A stretch of 64,000 nt of DNA from Clavaria fumosa (taxonomy: Eukaryota; Basidiomycota; Agaricomycetes; Agaricales; Clavariaceae): assembly GCA_951802425.1 (NCBI GenBank), contig OX637798.1:992001-1056000 (forward strand). The letters are read 5' to 3'. The notes under the pieces were generated by a model that saw nothing but the letters and a program-made list of their open reading frames with translations, made no database searches and had not been told where the DNA came from. The position numbers were made by a program, and so were the translations under genes. Shown here piece after piece: positions 11,546 to 22,134 of the stretch; within the stretch, counting starts at the first letter, position 1, and the number at the start of each line of letters is the position of its first letter.

Positions 11546-12072
11546 TAGTGTTGCCGCAGCTTCAGCTTGAAGTCAGCTTCAAGCTGAAGCCCAGCTGGTC
11601 ATAAGCCAAGCTGAGCCAATCGATCGGCTTGGCTTGACATCAGCTTGAGGCTTTCTCCAAGCTGCACAGCTGCTGCTCCCAAGACAACCATCAATGGGGC
11701 AAAGAATTGTTTTTTTCCTCCTCCACTGCCCTCCACTATGCTTATCTGGGTCTGCAACTGTTGTCTATTGCCAGGCAGCTGCTTCTCTCTATTCTTGTAT
11801 GCTTGGTTAGGGCATTTCCCTGTGGCACCTTATGATGAGATGTAGTTCTATAATGGTATTATTGTAATTCTAGGCCAGTTCCCATTATTAGCTGGCTGCA
11901 AGCCACAGCTAGCCAGCTGTAGCTGCAGCTACAGCTTGAGTCGGCTTCAAGCTGTGGCTGGAGCTGCAGCCACAGCTACAGCTTCAGCTTGGGCAAAACA
12001 ATGTCAGCTTGTGAAGCCGAAGCTGAAGCTCATTGAGCTAGCTTGGCAGCTAGCCAAGCTGTGGCAACACTA
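11546..12072. mobile_element. hAT-type non-autonomous element, 527 bp
   Basis: Terminal inverted repeats TAGTGTTGCCGCAGCTT and TAGTGTTGCCACAGCTT are flanked by a perfect 8-bp duplication GAACTAAG (11538-11545, 12073-12080). The interior is almost wholly AGCTTGAAGC-type inverted repeats and has no transposase. It lies between the antisense gene and the chromodomain end of gypsy B. Confidence 0.9.
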
Positions 12073-12092
12073 GAACTAAGTCCAAGTGAAGC

Positions 12093-12497
12093 CTAAACTC
12101 CAAGTGGTCCGGGTTTGTCAGGGTAAGTGGAATGGAAGTCCGTGACGAGGTCTGGTGCATGCTCAAGCTCCGTAGCGAGCAGCCAGGAGGTTTCTTCGTC
12201 GGTTCCTTCATAACCCGTCCACCAGACCAAGTAGAGTAGCTTACAAGTCTTCCTCCAGTTGTCATACCTAGAATCCCAAATCTCCGTGATCTTGAATTCC
12301 AGTTCTCTGTCGACAACTACGGGTTCTGGAGGGGGCTGGATCCAGTTCGGAATTGTGTTGGCTGTTGCCAATTCCAGCATTGAAATGTGGAATACTGGAT
12401 GTACAGAGTGGAGAGTAAAGGAGCTTCGTCCGGCTTGAGCGATGATCTCGTAAGGTCCGAGCATTTTCTTGCTGAGCTTTTTGGACAGTTGGGTGGT
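12093..12497 (-). pseudogene. Gypsy B integrase C-terminus and chromodomain
   Basis: This is the 3' end of B pol beyond the gypsy C insertion. SKKMLGPYEII is the integrase C-terminal SH3-like region, and HPVFHISMLE its usual end. The chromodomain is ITEIWDSRYDNWRKTCKLLY then LVWWTGYEGTDEETSWL, a slightly odd version of the usual YLVKWKGY..ENTWEP. Stop at 12093. The frame runs on across 12498 into gypsy C LTR, which is not coding. Confidence 0.85.
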
Positions 12498-13966
12498 TGT
12501 TAGGGCTTGTCCCGTCTCGAAAGTGATACTGGAGGTCGACTTGTTGGTGACCAGTCCTGGAAACTCACTAATACCAATCAACTGTTGAGCACAGTCGAAA
12601 TGTTCAGTCCCGGAAGATCGTGGAGATGTCTGGGAAGATGTAAGAATGGAAACGGACAAGTAGCAAGACGGGAGACATTGCTAGGAAGGTTGTGAAGTCG
12701 GTAGACAAGATGTAGGATGAAAACGGACGAGTGAGGAGACAAGAGATGTTGCTGAGAAGGCCGCGAGGTCGATCGACGAAGCATGAAGAAAGGAATAGAC
12801 GAGGTGGGAGAAACAGGTGATGCTGAGAAGGTCGCGAAGTTGACTGACAAAGCGTGAGAGAGAAAAAGATGAGGTGAAGGAAAGAGATGTTGTTGGAAGA
12901 GTCGTGGGTAGTCGCGACGGTGTTTAAGAGTGTGTCAGTGAAGGCAATGACTTTGCCAACCGACGAGAGAACCTGTAGGGTTCGAAGAAGTCAGTACCAA
13001 GATGAAGTAAAGGAAATACTTAGGCACGCGAGTTGTACAAGCATGGAGGATGAAAGTAAAGAGAAGCAGAGTGGTCTTGGTGTTGTCAAAGTCACCAAGT
13101 GAGACAAGACCTATCAATCGCAATGGTTCTAAGCTCAAAGGGCATCAAGGCCTCAAGCTTAAACCAATGTGTGTTAATATCATGTCTACAGTATGAGAAG
13201 TACATGTGTATGGAGAGTATAACAGAAAAGGGAAAGTACAGAGGTCGCCAGGCGACGAGGCTATAGTAGTACGGGGTATAACTAGTCAGGGAGTGACCGT
13301 GCGCATGTTCTACTAAGGTCATGAGGGGTTGGGAGTGCATAGGTAAGGTCACAAAGATGACCTGTCATGGGTCGCGACCTAGTTAATTAAGTGTACACGT
13401 AACTATAACTACGGGGGGGTCCTCGGATCATGAGCTACGTAGTTATAGTCGACTGAGGAGAAGAAGGGGAACATAATTTGAAAGGTGTATGCATCTGACC
13501 ATCAGTGGCGCGTTTGAGTGTTAAGGTCACAAGGTCATAAGAATGGTCATGTGGGTGACACTAGTGACACAGGTGACCTTGGGCGGGAAGTCACGTGGGT
13601 AACACTAGTAATGCAGGCAACGGCCGTAACACTTATAACGTATTGGCGCTGGTAGTGGTAGTGCTGGGGGTGCCATGCGGCAAGTCACGTGCTGGCTGAA
13701 GAGAACGCGCAACGGCATGTTGCACATAGGATTGGTGGGTGCGGGCGGAGTATACGTGTGGGTTGATGTAGTAAGAGGCATCACGAGTATGGTATGGTGG
13801 TCACGAGTGTCGTGCGAGCACAGGGAAGGTTGGAGAGGCTTTCGGAAGAGGATAGTGGGTTCCAGAAGCGTGTGGAGGGGCTCGCGAGGTTGTAGAGGGT
13901 CGTCGGGAGGTTCGTAGATGCTGGTAGAGTCGGTTTGGGTAAGGGAAAAATGAATGGGTCCTGACA
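12498..13966 (-). repeat. Gypsy C 3' LTR
   Basis: 1469 bp. Compared with the 5' LTR it differs chiefly at CpG sites (for example GACGTC in one, GATGTC in the other). It contains GTCACGTG boxes near 13591 and 13685. On the plus strand it is followed by TTACCCCCCCTTCAAGCC, the complement of the polypurine tract. Confidence 0.95.
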
Positions 13967-14082
13967 TTACCCCCCCTTCAAGCCTCGAGCCCTGCGAGAG
14001 TGGAAATCATGTGACGATTAGTCAGTGCGGTGTTTGTTGATCAGGTCACAACACCCAAAATTTTTCTCTAAGTCCAACCACC

Positions 14083-16135
14083 ATGGTCTCGACTTTCGTC
14101 AAACAACACAAACACAAAACCAACAACGAGCAATCCGAACTCGCGCGCGAATTGTGCTTCTTCGAAGAAATGGAGCCGATACTAAATCGGAATCTCCTGG
14201 AGGACGCTCTGGCTCGACAGGCCACGGAGCAGACGCGATGTGCACGTATTCGAGGCGAAGCCGCAAGGCATGAGAAGAGGAAGGGTAAGGTCGCGGGTCC
14301 CAGCGAGACGAGGGGCAACGTCGCGGGCCCGAGCGGGGCAGTGGGTGAAGTCGCGGGCGAGGCTGACCTGTCGCCTGCAGACTTCCTAAAGGCTTGGAAG
14401 AAAATAGGGTCAGCAAAGGAGAACAAGGATTGGAACGAGATGGAGTGGGAGGTGCGTAGCAAGATTCTCATCTCCGTTCGCTTTCTAATCATTGTGTTTA
14501 CAGGATTGTGACAATTGCGTTGCAAAGGGCTGGCAGTGCGAGCACAGTGCTGCCGGTAAATGTTGTCAGTGCATGGAGGACCACGGGAAGTGCTCGTGGG
14601 TCCAAGAGTTTCGACGATGGCGGGTGAAGAACGTGTTCGGGTGGGACGATATGCGTGTCGACGAAGCATTGAGGCACGCAGAAGGATCGGAAACGGTGGG
14701 CATGGCGACGCCCAAGGTCATGAGCCGAGTGGGGGGAAAGCTTCCCACCATACCGGTTCCGGAGACCCCAACGTGAGCAGGGCGCGGAAAACGAGTGAGG
14801 GTAAGGTCGCGGTCACCGATGCTGGGTCCTTCGATGTCGAGGAGGCGAGTCGCAGACGTACCGGAAACAGAGACGGAGGCGGAGGAGGACGCGCCGGTGC
14901 GTCTGACAAACGTCGCGAAGGTTCGTGTGGAGAAGGCGCGGATTCTGGCAACCCCGGGAGAGAAGGGGCAGTTGCTTCGGAAGGTGATGGACTGTGAGGA
15001 AGAAGTCAAGATCCTTCAAGGGCAGTTGGACGTAAGGGTGACGAAGGAGCGCTGGTTGGAAGGGAGGCTGAAGAAGAGTGAGGAGGAGGTGAAGAGATTG
15101 AAGCAGGTCGCCATGACAGTGCGGACGAAGGCGACGATCTCGTAACAAGAGTCCGGAATGAGGGAGGAGATGGAGAGGGAACTCACGATGTTGAAACAAC
15201 AGGTCATGGAACCCTCGAAGAAGACATTATGGGTGAAGAGATCCGATAGGGAGGTGGAGTTGGAAAAGGAGTTGGCGATGGTAAGGCGCGAGCTGGAGGA
15301 GGCGCAGAGAAGTGCACAAGGTAAGTTTTTCACGGTGTTCAGTGATTTTTACTGAACTCGTGAGTTTATAGGGAAGGGCAAGGAGGTAGAGGGAATGCGG
15401 GAGAAGTTGTTGAAGGTGCGCGTGTCCAAAATTGTGGATGCGGAAGTCGCGGAACTGATGGCACGGGCTGAGGGAGCGGAGAGAGAGTTCGAGGCTCTCC
15501 ATGGGGAGTGGGAAGGTAAGTAATAGCCTGGTTTTACCGCATTGCAAACTAATTTCTTTCCTCTTTCAGACCAGGAGGCTAAGTTGAGAGAGGCACGCCG
15601 TGAGGCAAAGGAATTGAAGAAGGAAAAAGAGGGTAAGTCAAAGGTTGCAAGTATGAAATGAACTAATTTCGCGTTTTATAGGATTAATCGTGACTGTGGA
15701 GAAGATAGAAGAGGAGTTGTCGGCGTCGAGGGAGCAGTCGCGAGGTAAGTGGTCACGAGTTTTGTATTTTAACGATAAGCTGACGGTTTGTTTCTAGAAT
15801 TGCGCAGCCAATGCGCGACAATGGTCAGTGAGCTCCGCGAAGCTCGATTTCGAGGATGGCGAGGCCTCGAGATGGTCTTCTTCGCCTACGAAGACCTCTT
15901 GATGAAGTCGCTGAAGGAACTCCCGTCGTGGGTAGAGAAATGGGCAGAGCAGGAACAGTGTCGCATGAGGAGGGAATTGTTAGATATTCCAAGGGTGGAC
16001 CATTGGGGTTTGGAGTTGAAGGCTCCCGAGGCTGGAGAGGAGGAGAAGGAAGGAGAAGAAAAAGTCATGAGTATGGAAGGTGAGGAAGGGGCAGAAGGGT
16101 CACGAAAAGGAAAAGAAAAAGCTTGCAACCAGTAG
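14083..16135 (+). CDS. Antisense gene of gypsy C: cysteine-cluster coiled-coil protein, six exons (two internal stops)
   Basis: Exons 14083-14451, 14504-15320, 15372-15515, 15570-15632, 15682-15744 and 15798-16135, each intron 49-54 bp with GT..AG ends, keep one frame of about 597 codons. Exon 2 opens with a cysteine cluster C-x2-C-x6-C-x7-C-C-x-C-x6-C-x-W (residues about 125-155), followed by ELR-type coiled coils (EEEVKRLKQ, LEKELAMVRRELEEAQR) through exons 2-5. The last exon has WRGLEMVFFAYEDLL and an acidic/basic tail. TGA at about 14774-14776 and TAA at about 15143-15145 are probably decayed CGA and CAA. It begins 117 bp inside the 3' LTR and ends near the end of pol, tail to tail. Role unknown; zinc binding is inferred from the cysteines. 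Confidence 0.75.
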
Positions 16136-16138
16136 ATT

Positions 16139-16160
16139 TTTTTTTTTTTTTTTTTTTTGA
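16139..16160. repeat. Poly-T tract
   Basis: A run of about 20 T lies between the 3' ends of the antisense gene and pol of gypsy C. It could serve both convergent transcripts as an AT-rich 3' element or be simple slippage. Confidence 0.7.
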
Positions 16161-16229
16161 TTATCGTGTATATATTCTGTGAATTCTGAAATGAGAAAGT
16201 GAAGAAAAGCAAAAAGGAGGCGAGGAAAA

Positions 16230-17594
16230 TTATTGAGTTGTGTGAGTTGTGCGAGGTTTTTCCGGGTAGGTTGTGTGGAAGTCCTCGAGGAGTTCCTTCG
16301 AGCCGGAAAGTGATTCAATGGGTTCCCATGTGTTGTCCTCAGGTCCATAACCTTCCCATCGTATGAGGTAAAGCACTTTCCTACCCCTCCTTCGAGAATC
16401 TAGTATGTCAGCGACTTCGTAGTGTTGTTCGCTGTCGATTTCGATAGGGGGTGGGGGTTGCTGTTGTCGCTGGGGGAAGGCATCGTTGTAGACCTTCTCT
16501 AGTAACGAAACGTGGAACACATCGTGTATTCCTTGCATTGATTTTGGTAACTGGAGGCGATAAGCGAGAGTCGAAACTTTTGCGAGTATAGAGAAAGGTC
16601 TGGCTCGTTTCGAATCCAGTTTCTTCATTGGTCTCTTCATCTTCACATTTCGCAAGTCTAACCACACTTTCGTCCCTTCCTTCCAATCCGGTGTTACCTC
16701 TCTCTTTCTGTCCGCGAAGCGCGAGTAGGCCTTGTTCACAACCTTGAGTTGATCTTGTAGGTGCTGATGGAGCGTCTTGAGATCGGTTGTGACCATGTGG
16801 GCCTCATGCGCAGGTATGTCCTCGAGAGAAATTGTGAGTCGGGGGTTGTATCCCTTATTCGCGAAGAATGGGGAGACGCCAGTCGTGCTGTGGGGAGTAT
16901 TGTTGTATACGAACTTGGCGAGTGGGAGTTGGTAGGTCCAGTCGTCCTGTTGATAGTTCGTATAGATTCGAATGTATTGCTCCAATATTTGATTGACCCG
17001 TTCGGTTTGTCTGTCGGTCTCGGGATGGTAGGCTGTGGAAAGATTTGAAGTAATATCCAAAGCCTGACATAACGAAGACCAAAACTTAGAAACAAATAAT
17101 CTTCCTCTGTCCGACACTATGTCCGCGGGTAGCCCATGTTTCGAGAAGACGTGGATGACGAAATGCTGGGCTAATTCTTTCGTGGTGTCGGTAGTATTGG
17201 CAGAGATGAAAATCACTTGTTTCGTAAGTCGACAGATAATGACGAGGATCGAGTCAAAGGTCGCGGAGAGGGGGAGGGCTTCGATATGGTCCATCGAGAT
17301 CGAAGACCAAGGTCGCTCGCCTATGGGCAAGGGCTTGAGGAGTCCGTAAGGTTTGTGTTGGACTGGTTTTGCCCTTGCGCAGGTGTGACAACCACGGACG
17401 TAGGCGGTTACGTCCTTGCGAAGTCCTGGCCAAAAAAACAACCTATTTATTAGTTGAGTTGTTTTTCTTATACCTGGATGTCCATGTAGTTTGTGGTCGT
17501 GGTTTGAGCATAGGATATCGAACTGGAGGGAGTCATGGTCGGGAACGTATATTTTACCATTGCAAAGTAGTAGTAAACCGTTGGGTGAGAGCAA
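16230..17594 (-). CDS. Gypsy C integrase with chromodomain
   Basis: A 454-codon open stretch of pol. The HHCC finger is at residues about 29-70 (HDHKLHGHPG .. CHTC). The rve core carries D in SMDHIEALP, D in IVSDRGRLF and E in ETDRQTERVNQ (usual TDGQTER). The C-terminal region WLDLRNVKMKRPMKKLDSKR is followed by the chromodomain (HYEVADILDSRRRGRKVLYL, then IRWEGYGPEDNTWEP). All three catalytic acidic residues are present. Upstream the RNase H part has stops, so it cannot be made from an intact polyprotein now. Confidence 0.85.
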   Translation of the reverse strand: MLSPNGLLLLCNGKIYVPDHDSLQFDILCSNHDHKLHGHPGIRKTTQLINRLFFWPGLRKDVTAYVRGCHTCARAKPVQHKPYGLLKPLPIGERPWSSISMDHIEALPLSATFDSILVIICRLTKQVIFISANTTDTTKELAQHFVIHVFSKHGLPADIVSDRGRLFVSKFWSSLCQALDITSNLSTAYHPETDRQTERVNQILEQYIRIYTNYQQDDWTYQLPLAKFVYNNTPHSTTGVSPFFANKGYNPRLTISLEDIPAHEAHMVTTDLKTLHQHLQDQLKVVNKAYSRFADRKREVTPDWKEGTKVWLDLRNVKMKRPMKKLDSKRARPFSILAKVSTLAYRLQLPKSMQGIHDVFHVSLLEKVYNDAFPQRQQQPPPPIEIDSEQHYEVADILDSRRRGRKVLYLIRWEGYGPEDNTWEPIESLSGSKELLEDFHTTYPEKPRTTHTTQ

Positions 17595-18795
17595 AAAAGC
17601 CTTCTCGCGACCTTGTGAAACGCCCTGGGACTTCTTGGTGAAGTACGGGTCGCAAGGAGCATGTTGAATTTGCGAGAATAGGGCCTCTTCGTTGAGTATG
17701 ACAGCTGCTCGAAGGAGTTCCAGTGGTATTGCAACCTTGTTGTTGAGGGCGTTGGTTGCGGGTTGGTCGGCCTTCTTCGGGTAGACATCGGGTCGTCGCG
17801 TGAGGGCATCTGGCTTCGCGCCTAACTTTCCTGCTCGATAATGAATAACATAATCGAAGCTGGAAAGATACTCAGCCCAGCGGGCTTGCCGGTGGCTTAA
17901 TTGCTTCGTGGTGGTAAAATATTGTAAATTGTTGTGGTCGGAGAAGACCTGTACTTGGTATCACGCACCTTCAAGGTATGCTCTCCATTGCTTAAATGCA
18001 TCGTGTATCGCTAGGAGCTCTTTGTCGTAAATATTGTAGTTGAGCTCCGCGGCGATCATTGTATGTGCGTGGAAAGCGATGGGATGTAGCTCGTTAGTCG
18101 CGGGATCAGTTTAAGAGAGAATGGCCGCTATTGCATAGTTGGAAGCGTTGCATTCGAGAGTAATAGGGTGATTGGGGTCATAGTGTCGAAGGACAGGAGC
18201 TTCGGTAAAGGCCTGCTTGAGGATATTGAAGACTTCTTGACATCGCAGGTTCCACTTCCAAGGCGTATCCTTGCAGAGGAGTCGCGTAAGTGGAATGATG
18301 ATGCCGGAGTAGTTGTCTATGAATCTTCGATAAAAATTAGCAAAGCCTAAAAAGCTTTGAAGGTCGCGGATCTTTGTGGGTATGGGCCAGCTTAGGATGG
18401 CTTGTATCTTCGAAGGGTCCATGGCAATTCCGTTGGGGGACACTATAACTCCGAGGTATTCGACCGTCGCTGTGTGAAAATCACACTTCTCGGGTCGTGC
18501 GTGTAGGTCTGCCTTTCGTAGGCATCGTAGGACCTCTCGGATGTGGTCGCGATGTTGTTCGAGGTTGTCCGAGTAGATTAGGATGTTGTCAAGGTAAACT
18601 ACCACGTTCACATTGACTAAATCATGGAAGATATCATTCATGAGGTGCTGAAAGGTCACAGGTGCATTCGTGAGTCCGAATGGCATAACAAGATATTCGA
18701 ACGCGCCGTAGCAGGTGTGGAACGCAGTTTTCCACTCATCTCCTTCAGCTATCCTCACGTTGTTATATCCAACACGGAGATTGATCTTTGAGTAG
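17595..18795 (-). pseudogene. Gypsy C reverse transcriptase (3' half) and RNase H
   Basis: 18111-18795 encodes the RT palm and thumb: EGDEWKTAF, MPFGLTNAP and the catalytic box VVYLDNILIYS, where the second Asp of YxDD is Asn. TAA at 18111-18113 (from CAA) separates it from the RNase H region, which still shows ELNYNIYDKELLAI, FSDHNNLQYF and KLGAKPDALTRR. A second stop, TGA, is at 17961-17963. The missing active-site Asp alone should abolish polymerisation. Confidence 0.85.
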
Positions 18796-18800
18796 ATTTT

Positions 18801-19090
18801 TGTTAGGATCGCTTATGTAAGCCATCCCAAAGTGCAGTTGTGGAGAAACTGGGGAGGGTTGTTGGAAGGTCACATGACCTGTGGCTGTGGTCAGATTACA
18901 TAATTGTAAGATCACATGACCTGGGCCTGGGCGCATCACGTGATCCGAGAGGTCCGAGTGTGGGAATGCCAGCAAATGCCGAAGCGTTCGCTATCTATAC
19001 TATGTCTTTTCCATTCTTGTACCCTTTTCCCCTTATCTTAGTATTGTTGTCATGACCTTACACTTGAGTTGTGTGAGACCCAGTCTGATA
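18801..19090. mobile_element. Solo LTR J1 inside gypsy C RT
   Basis: 290 bp, TGTTAGGATCGC..CAGTCTGATA, flanked by ATTTT (18796-18800) and AATTT (19091-19095), one mismatch. The RT codons on both sides join in frame when it is removed. A relative lies at 50135-50407. It carries GGTCACATGACC (18868-18879) and TCACGTGA (18936-18943). Confidence 0.8.
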
Positions 19091-19095
19091 AATTT

Positions 19096-20148
19096 GGCTG
19101 AACATAACTGGTCGACAAGGGTCTCGATTTGGGGGATAGGGTAGTGGTTTTTGTGGGTGATCTTGTTGAGACCTTGATAGTCGACGCAGAGGCGAAGGCC
19201 TCCATCTTTCTTTTTCGCGAAGAGTACTGGTGCACCTGTGGGGGATTTTGACAGCCGAATGAAGCCTTTATCCAACATGTCGTCCAAATAATCTTTCAAC
19301 ATCTTTAACTCCACTTCTGACATGTTGTATAGCTTCCCGTGAGGAGGTGTTTCACCTTCCTCAAGTTCGATTCGGTGGTCATAGTTGCGGTGCAGAGGTA
19401 GTTCCCGGGCTAGATCTTCGGAAAAGATGTCCAGGAAGTCGTAGTACTCGTGCGGGACTGTTTCTTCGGGTTTTGGAGGGGGTTGAGTGGTCGCAGAACT
19501 CGCGAGCATGGATTCGTCGTTGTAGGGGTTGTTCGCGGGTTGGAAGTATAGGAGACCTATAAATTCTCCTTGTTGTTCCAATCGACGAAGCGTGGTGGCC
19601 TTGACCAATTGAACTCGCAGGGGTTTAGGAGGTTTCGGTGCCGAGTTTGCAAGGTCAGGAGGAGGTTTATTCGGGGGTTTCGCATCTAGAAGGGTAAGAG
19701 GAATAGTCGCGGAGCGGGCTGTCTGTCCGAAACTAAAGGTGAGGTTGGTCCAGTCGATCCTAGGGTTCCAGGTTCGCAACCAGTGGAGTCCTAGAACGAC
19801 GGGAGTGAGTGGATGGGTCTTGGTGACAAGGAACTTAATAGATTGGATAGTATTGTCAGGGAATTTTGTATTAGCGAGGACATAGTGGGTTATGTTTGAA
19901 CTGGAGGAACTTCCGTCAAAGTATTGGAGAGGTAGGGGTTGCGGGAGTGGTATTAGGAGGTTCGGACGGGTGTTCGCAAGTGTAAAATCAATGAAATTCA
20001 TGGATGCGCCACAATCCACAAGAGTATTGAGAGGAATCGAGCCGAAATCTGGGATTTGTGTCTTTATGAGGAAGGATTGGGAGGACTGGGAAGCAATAGG
20101 AGTATTAGAAAAGTCACGAGGAAACTGAGGGGAAGAGGAGCTAGTCAC
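19096..20148 (-). pseudogene. Gypsy C protease and N-terminal reverse transcriptase
   Basis: The protease motif LVDCGASMNF (D-C-G-A) lies near residue 40, with the second-strand motif VVLGLHWLRTWNP near 115. The RT starts at about 290 with GELPLHRNYDHRIELEEGE-like sequence and LFAKKKDGGLRLCVDYQGLN, and is interrupted at SAKF by solo LTR J1. The linker between pol and gag (20149-20200) contains a TGA. Confidence 0.85.
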
Positions 20149-20200
20149 GGCCTGCGTGAGTATGGGGGTTGGTTCGTCGCGACTCAGAGTTCCCCTGGAA

Positions 20201-21705
20201 GCTCCTGAGTCGCTTCCTCGTTTAACTCTTCATGCGGATCATCAACATCCTCTTCCACTTCTTCCTCTACTTCATACGCTTCCTGAGAATCTTCCTCTCC
20301 TTCCTCCAGCATAAACACAGCTCATCCTGCTACTCGTCGGTTGGGACAGGCAGTGCTATAATGTCCCGACTTCCCACATCTCATGCAGAGGTTTCCCTGA
20401 TGATGACGTTCTCATTCCTCATCACTAAATAGGGCGGATTCGGATTCGGATTCGGCTGGCAAGGCGGATTGGCAGGTTGCAGTGAAGTCGCGGGGTTTCC
20501 TGTGGCTGGTCGGGGCATCGTAGGATTATTGCCAGCGGTGGGATAAGGTCGCAGCATCGTTTGGTAGTTGTGATTTCCACCTTGTTGAGCAGGGGGACGA
20601 GGAGCAGGAGGGTTAGCGCGGAATTGAGTTCGGCGGGTCTCACTCTCATATTCCCAATGCCTCTGATCAATTTGCATGGCCAAATCTCGAAGTTCTTGGT
20701 ATGTCGTAGGTTGCGGAATGACTTTCATGGCCTCTTTAATGCGTGTGGACAACGAATGGTAGAGTTCCAATTGAAGGGTGGCCGAGTTCCAGTTGGATTC
20801 GAAGGCAAAAGACTCGAAGCAGATAATGTGGTTTGAGAAACGTTCATTTTCGCCCATCTGCAACATACGGAGGTTTTGGTCGGCTTCAATCTGCGTGTTA
20901 ACCACTCCAAACATCCCTCCAAACTCGCGGATGAATCCTTCCCAGGAATGTAGAGCCGGGTGTTTGGCATTGAATTGAAGGAGGGAGGTGTAGTGGCTCT
21001 GCGCGGTGTCCGTGAGGTAAGAGGCAGCGAAAGTAACCCTCTCGTGATCTCCCTGGAAGGTTATGGGCTTTGCGAAGAAAGTCATTAGGCATTCCGTGAC
21101 GAAAGGCTTCCACTTGCATCGGTTGCGACCATTGAACGGTTCAGGATGCCTGGTGTCGAGCTTGGATTCTCGAGCGAAGGCATCTCGGACTGATGGTCCT
21201 TCGGAGGGAGGGGCCTGGTAATAGTAGTGGTGATGGTGGGTTCCAGGTGCCTCATCTCAAAGCGCGGTGATGAGGTGTGGATGCATAGGGGGGACCGGAG
21301 GGACCTGCGGAGCTTCAGCCTGAGATGGGGGACGAGATGCTGGTCGCGTCTCCATCAGGGGTACTGGTCGTGCTTCCGGTCGTGGAATACGAAGCGCCCT
21401 ACTCGGAGTAGTGGCTGGCTGCATCCAAGTGGGCCAGCTGCTACGAGGGGCGGTGTACCTGGGGATCCTGGAGACAATGGCGGGTCACTCGTTGGGCGCG
21501 GCAGAGTTTGCGAAATTCTGCAGGGATTGTGCTGCGACCTGAAAAAGCGGGCCCATATCTCAAGGTCCTCTAGCAGGTTGAGCCTGTGTCGGAGGTCGCG
21601 AGGGGGTATCCAGGTCAGGGGGAGTGGGAACTCCATGGTCAGTAGTCCCTGGATACTGACACTGACTCTCGTATAACCGATTCTGAGGGTTAGCACGGAA
21701 TCCAT
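20201..21705 (-). pseudogene. Gypsy C Gag
   Basis: The central Gag domain is at 20381-21085 (FQGDHERVTFAASYLTDTAQ, and WEGFIREFGGMFG). The CCHC zinc knuckle CMRCGKSGHYSTAC is at about 20340-20385 in a different frame from the Gag core, so at least one frameshift precedes it, and a stop follows it. The N-terminal proline-rich part is in 21355-21705. Positions 21706-22134 show only a degraded leader. Confidence 0.7.
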
Positions 21706-22121
21706 CCGTCAATCATACCAATGCCTTGTAGAGATTCATTGTCTCAATGAGATACGCTAGTTCTTCATCAAGAGTTCCGGTCTCGTATTGGCAGCAAGTA
21801 TTGTTAAGGATTTGATAGGTGCAGGGCGAGGGTGGTCGAAGCATGGGTAGCCGAGCTGCTCCACAAGGGACTCGGCCTCTTCACGCAGGGATGAGGCGTG
21901 GCTAGGTGCGATTTGGGCGGATTCTTCGGGCTGTGATTGAATGACGGACGCAGGTCACTCTTGAACAGTGGTAGGTGGCTCGCGAGTAGTCTCCAAAATC
22001 ATTGGAGTAATCGCACAGCTACCTGTGCATGTCTGAAAGTGATGAGTGGTTGGTTGGGGAGGAGTGTGACTGGAAGACATAATAGGGTGTTATCCGGGTG
22101 TTGAGTGGTGGGGCGAGGGGG

Positions 22122-22134
22122 AGACTTGATATTA
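22122..22134 (-). promoter_or_regulatory. Gypsy C primer-binding site (self-priming type)
   Basis: Directly after the 5' LTR the minus strand reads TAATATCAAGTCT (13 nt). The same 13-mer occurs on the plus strand within the 5' LTR at 22812-22824, so an mRNA starting there with AGACTTGATATTA could pair perfectly with it. No tRNA-like TGG start is seen. Confidence 0.65.
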
